Shown here one piece after another: positions 59,353-64,000 of a DNA stretch of 64,000 nt (its first letter is position 1; every line of letters starts with the position of its first letter). The DNA is taken from the NCBI RefSeq assembly GCF_052324685.1, contig NW_027506900.1, forward strand, positions 151,501-215,500, given 5' to 3'. This stretch comes from Brachyhypopomus gauderio. Its lineage: Eukaryota; Chordata; Actinopteri; Gymnotiformes; Hypopomidae. Position numbers and translations under genes: made by a program. The notes beneath the pieces are model-generated. The model did no database searches and was not told where the DNA came from. It worked only from the letters and a program-made list of their open reading frames with translations.

Positions 59353-61887
59353 ATGTTGGCCCGAAAAGGCCTCCTGCCTGAGGGATTTCTGCTGACCCGA
59401 CTGGCTGAAGATGCCACACAGCCCAACCGCTTCCGCACCAAATCACAGCGGGCTCGCTTCATTACCAAAAGTGGATCATGCAACGTCGCTCATAAGAACA
59501 TAAGGGAGCAGGTACAAACTCTGCTGGTTGATTTATGCATTTGTACTATAATGACTTCTCAGCCTTTGTAATGCAAATCTTAAAAAAAAAAATTTTACAC
59601 TGTAAACCAGGTTTACTTGAAGAGACATTGTTGCAGAAACTAGCTACTTTTTCATTTCTCTTTGTAGGGTCGATTTCTCCAGGATGTTTTCACCACCATG
59701 GTGGACCTCAAGTGGCAGCACTCATTCCTCATCTTCACGTCAGCGTTCCTCTGCTCCTGGATGCTCTTTGCCATGGTGTGGTGGCTCCTGGCCTTTGCCC
59801 ATGGTGACCTTGAACCACGTGACCCCAATGAGCCTGGACCTGTCCCCTGTGTCACTGCCATTCACTCGTTCACCTCAGCCTTCCTCTTCTCCATTGAGGT
59901 GCAGGTGAGGAAAGAGCGTAATGGAATGGAGACAAACTGCAGTTCATTCAGCTAATTTTGAATCATTCCTTGAAATAAAAATAAATGAATGGTGATGTCG
60001 TTACTAAAATATTTTACACCAGCCAGAAGTTCATTTTGAGATCTTTTGGCCTGTGTGAACACATCATGATATGTTCATGCCTTAAAACAGAATTTTAAAA
60101 CATTTAAAATGACAAAAATAATGAGTTTTGTTCAAATGTGTTTTCTATTTGTACTGCCTATACCACTGATGTATTTTCATAGATAATTTGGTAGACCTCT
60201 GCTCAAAAGATCCTACAGTGTCCCATTTTATCTCCTTTGTTAATAATATCAGGTGACCATTGGCTTTGGCGGCAGGATGGTGACGGAGGAATGTCCACTA
60301 GCCATCACGGTTCTGATCATCCAGAACATTCTGGGTCTGATCATCAACGCTGTCATGCTGGGCTGTGTCTTTATGAAGACAGCTCAGGCTAATCGTCGAG
60401 CAGAGACGCTCATCTTCTCCCGCAATGCTGTGATTGCCCCACGCAATGGAAAACCCACATTCATGTTCCGTGTTGGAGATCTGAGGAAGAGTATGATCAT
60501 CTCAGCTACCATCCAGCTACAGGTGAGCAGGAATTCACAGGGGAAACTGAAAGAATTTAGCTCCCCTTATTTCTGGCATGGTCTCACAGTATAAATGCAT
60601 GATTATGTTAGGCAGTATTGCACTAGAAGCTCTTGTTTTGTGAGAATATAAAACATGAAAAATATGCAAATGAAGGAAGATAACTGGCTGCTGATTGGTT
60701 GCTCTTTGCTGCTTTACAATCAGGTGATTCGTAGGACAGTAACTGCGGAAGGGGAGGTGGTTCCAGTCTGCCAGCTGGACATTCAGGTTGAAAACCCACT
60801 CAGGAGTAACGGCATCTTTCTTGTCTCACCCCTCATCATCAGTCACACTATCGAGAGAGGAAGCCCCCTCTATGAGATCTCCGCCCAGTCACTGGCAACT
60901 GAGGATTTGGAGATCATCGTTATACTGGAAGGTAGTATGGCTCCTTCTTTAACTTGCATTCATACCACTTCGTTAGGAGTGCTCTGTGTGCAAATGCATG
61001 CATGCATACAGAGCCGGAGTGACTAATCGGGAGATTCGGGAGGATTCCCGATGGGCCGGCTCATGTCAATCTCTAGTTTGGGCCGACTGGGAGGGAAAAA
61101 AAAATTTTGGGCCGGATTTGGGCATGAAACTCCCGGGCTAAAAAAGGGGCCCACTCCGGCTCTGCATGCATATGCATGTGAAACTTAATGATATCACTGT
61201 GTTGGAGAGTGAGTAGCTTCATAAATAAGTGGTCATTATTAATACTGCTAGGTTTACATTAAAAATGTCTTTTGACCAACTATGACATTTTAAAGCTCTT
61301 AATGGTAAATCACTATAGGAATAATGACTTAAGCCATTGTTTTCATGGATGTCATTGTTGCAGACACTGTTGACATCGTCACATTGACACTGTATTTGAC
61401 ACCTTGACACCGTATTTGACTGTATTTGTATTTGTGTGTGCCAGGCGTTGTGGAGACCACGGGCATCACCATGCAGGCGCGCACGTCCTACACACCGGAG
61501 GAGATCCTCTGGGGACGGCGGTTTGTCTCCATCATGACCGAGGAGGACGGACGCTACTCAGTGGACTACTCCAAATTCGGCAACACGGTGCCCGTCCGAA
61601 TGGCCGCCCTCAGCGCCAAGGAGCTGGACCAGACCCGTGGGGTGCAGGACAGCGGACCCCATGAGGGCAAGCCACAGGGCTGGGGGCTGGTGCGCGCGGG
61701 CCGCGGTGGCTACAGGAGGGGTGGGGGGCGTGCCTGCGAGGACACCACCGCTAGGCCCTGGTACGCCCCCGCAGAGAAAGATGAGGACGAAAGGGGCAAG
61801 GAGAGGAAAGGGCAAAAGAAGACGGTGAAACTAGAGGTGATTGGAAGAGAGATAGAAGAGGAGACCATGGAGGATATGAGTGATTAA
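59353..61887 (+). CDS. kcnj11l: ATP-sensitive inward rectifier K+ channel, Kir6 family (KCNJ11-like)
   Basis: Pore-forming Kir6 subunit that, with a sulfonylurea receptor, makes KATP channels coupling metabolism to membrane potential. Five coding exons, 59353-59511, 59668-59904, 60253-60522, 60724-60931 and 61445-61887, give 438 residues. Visible parts: [20 protein letters not shown] start; [13 protein letters not shown] slide helix; M1 about 70-95; filter TIGFG at 134-138; M2 about 148-172 to [16 protein letters not shown]; cytoplasmic domain with [31 protein letters not shown] and [12 protein letters not shown]. Kir6.2-like features are VLTRLAED-type N-terminus, DVFTT and short M1-pore loop; SRNAVI, where Kir6.2 has SKHAVI, is Kir6.1-like. 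The last about 80 residues are low-complexity and unlike either paralogue, without a clear RKR. Symbol is tentative; kcnj11 or kcnj8-derived duplicates cannot be excluded. Confidence 0.88.
61009..61164. mobile_element. hAT-type MITE, 156 bp, in Kir6-like intron 4
   Basis: Termini CAGAGCCGGAGTG and its exact complement, with a GGGCC-rich interior that partly self-pairs. Flanked by a perfect 8-bp duplication CATGCATA (61001-61008, 61165-61172), as expected for a hAT-mobilised element. No coding capacity. Confidence 0.92.
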
Positions 61888-63447
61888 ACGATACATGATA
61901 GATACAAGTTATAGTCATGGAGATTTAATAGTGTGACCTCATTCCACAAATGCTTTTAATGGTGTTTCTTTTTAAAATGACCCATTATATTGTATCTAAT
62001 TTGGGATTGTTTTTAATAAGTAAATGGAAAAGTTATTTGTTTTTGAATTGTACTTTTCCTCCATCATTTGCACTTTTCTGAATTATTGGGCTGTTCTGCA
62101 TTTTCCTCAGGACCAAAGCAACTTATTATTGTAACACCAGAGAAACACCCACAAAGCACACATGCCATAGACAACAGAAACAAGGCAGCTGTATGTGGTG
62201 TTTTAATTCAACACCCCCGTTTAAAAAAAATCTATTTTTCATCCAGTTGTTTTGTGCTTTATTGGTGGTGCTGAATGTGCCAGTATTTCACTGCTCCCAT
62301 TTAATGAGTCATTGTTACTGTAACTGTTATTGATTTCTTTACTTGTATGTTGTGTCTTTGTAACCGTCTTGTTGTGGTCTTTTGCAAATATGTAAATGAA
62401 GCACAATGTGAGTATTTTTTACTTGTTTAAATTCCCTTTTTTATTGTGATACTACTGAAACTACTATATTGTGTTGACCTCCTTACATTATATACCAGTG
62501 TGATTGTAGGCTGAGATAGAAATTAATTCATTTGTGTATTTATAGTCTAAATCAAATATTTAATAAATTATTTTTATCTGAGGTTTTTATTGTTAGCATT
62601 AAACATTTTTACACCATAATAGTTGGTTGCATTCTGTATGCCATGGTTTTCACATTTGTTTCTTTTTGGAATTCAGAGTACTTTTTAATTTTTTTATGTC
62701 AGTTTATCTAAACATCCCTCAAACGCTGATGCTTAAACCAGAATTTGGTGATGTCAGTAGCATCAGTTTATTTACTGTGTACAACAGTCATACCACCAAT
62801 GCTACTATTTTACTATTTACTAAACTTTAATCAATTAATTTAAAAATAGAACAATAAAATATGAGCTTTATTGTGCCATGATCTCATTAGGTCAGGTTAT
62901 TAAACAGAATCTGGGCTGAGGCACTTTGATTTCCCTAACCCTGTTGTCTACACATATTTCTTTAACAACTGACAATGAACAGAACAGATTGTGTGTAGGA
63001 TCCATGTGTCTTAGCACGACTGAATGTGCTCTGAGACGTGTGGCCAGATTGGACACAGTTCATGTGCTTAATTATTTGATTTGACTTCTCTCATTATTTG
63101 ATAGCATTAAACAACATATTTTAGTTAGGGAGCAAATTATCTTCTTCCACTACAGCAATGAAGTAATGAAGCTGGTGATTTAGCCTAGGTGAAACGTTTT
63201 TGCACATTTGAACATTTTGGGACGAGAATCACATGAAAAAAAGCTCCAGTCATCTTAAACAGTTGGACACAGCCAGTGTGTATTGCCGTACATGTGATGT
63301 ACAGTCAGCAAGACGTGTTCCTGCAGATTTGATCTTTTAAAGGAATTAATTCCTAACTCTTAATAACCCCTGTCAGTGAACTTGAACTTTCAAACTTTGT
63401 TAATTTTGGATATATGAGCTCTTTGGGTGAGTAGGACACAGCTTTTT

Positions 63448-63486
<39 letters not shown>

Positions 63487-64000
63487 GACACAAACTCCTT
63501 TAGCTTTTTTAAATGAATTGTTCTACAACTCACATCACATTATTCAATAATTAACACTAATTTTAAAAAGATTAAAACTTTTAGATTACATGTTGTCAGC
63601 TAAATGATATGGGAATATTGGACCTTTCTGACTTGAGGTCTATTGTATGTCAGTAACTGATACAATAGTTGTTACTCCTGTGGGCACAACGTTTCTTTAA
63701 CTCACCATGGAGCTATCCATGGTGCTGAAACGCCCTTTGTTTTTGTTTTGATAGGTAGGACACAGGTATTGCAGGTGGAACTGAGTAGAAGTGTGAGACC
63801 TAGTTGTAAATTCTGAAAGAAAAGAGAGTTAATGAATATTTTAAATGTTCTTTTTTCTTGAAACACTTTGTAGTTCTCAACTTTACACAGGTTTCATGAA
63901 GAATGTGAACACTACAACGTGGATTTGTCTTAGTGATTTTACTGATAAAACAAAAAGAAGATATCAAAGAGAAGCTTTAGTTGCATTTACATGATGATCA
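61888..64000. other. 3' UTR and downstream of the Kir6-like gene
   Basis: AT-rich. AATAAA-type signals occur near 62562 and 62853, so the 3' UTR may be 0.7-1 kb. No further gene recognised up to the right edge; a (GT)n run lies at 63454-63483. Confidence 0.55.
63454..63483. repeat. (GT)n microsatellite
   Basis: About 15 GT units in the region downstream of the channel gene. Confidence 0.95.

Overview
The window is nuclear DNA of a bony fish, most likely a teleost and probably an otophysan. The evidence is vertebrate genes with short introns, Tc1-like and hAT-like DNA transposons, non-autonomous hAT-type elements (MITEs), very abundant CA/GA microsatellites, and a dispersed repeat whose core reads like one common in fish genomes. 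No prokaryotic, viral or organellar genes were seen.

Layout, left to right: a decayed Tc1-like element and other repeat-like sequence (1-1.55 kb); AP4E1 on minus (1.6-9.2 kb, its last exon or exons not found); GNB5 on minus (11.0-14.8 kb); MYO5C on minus (15.6-32.7 kb, 41 coding exons); MYO5A on minus (34.2-52.5 kb, 40 coding exons, one intron holding a 2.7-kb hAT-like transposon); ARPP19 on minus (54.4-55.3 kb); BET1L on minus (57.0-58.1 kb); and on plus a Kir6/KCNJ11-like potassium channel gene with five coding exons (59.4-61.9 kb). GNB5-MYO5C-MYO5A-ARPP19 is the order I recall from human chromosome 15q21, and this supports the assignment of the two myosin V paralogues. BET1L and KCNJ11 are both on 11p in human, which supports reading the channel as KCNJ11-like.

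Exon models were built by hand from splice sites and reading phase. They close in frame for every gene: GNB5 353 aa, MYO5C about 1743 aa, MYO5A about 1821 aa, ARPP19 118 aa, BET1L 110 aa, Kir6-like 438 aa, AP4E1 1064 aa plus a missing C-terminus. The genes do not form an operon. Several act in membrane traffic (AP-4 coat, two myosin V motors, a Golgi SNARE); I read this as conserved synteny, not a functional unit.

The most unusual signal is in the introns. At least four minisatellites start exactly at a 5' splice site (three in MYO5C with 36-, about 31-38- and 38-bp units, one with a 25-bp unit). In the three large arrays nearly every unit carries a copy of the exon-end/donor junction, giving long strings of decoy donors. 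Another MYO5C array copies a 3' splice site, and an AP4E1 array abuts a donor. Other notable points are a U12-type AT-AC intron in AP4E1, a GC-AG intron in MYO5C, a 103-bp near-identical tract shared by MYO5A and MYO5C exon 3 (likely gene conversion), a duplicated exon edge beside the hAT insertion, a nested MITE, a coding EDAGQ repeat in MYO5A, a three-codon terminal exon in GNB5, and a Kir6-type channel split by introns and lacking an obvious RKR retention motif.
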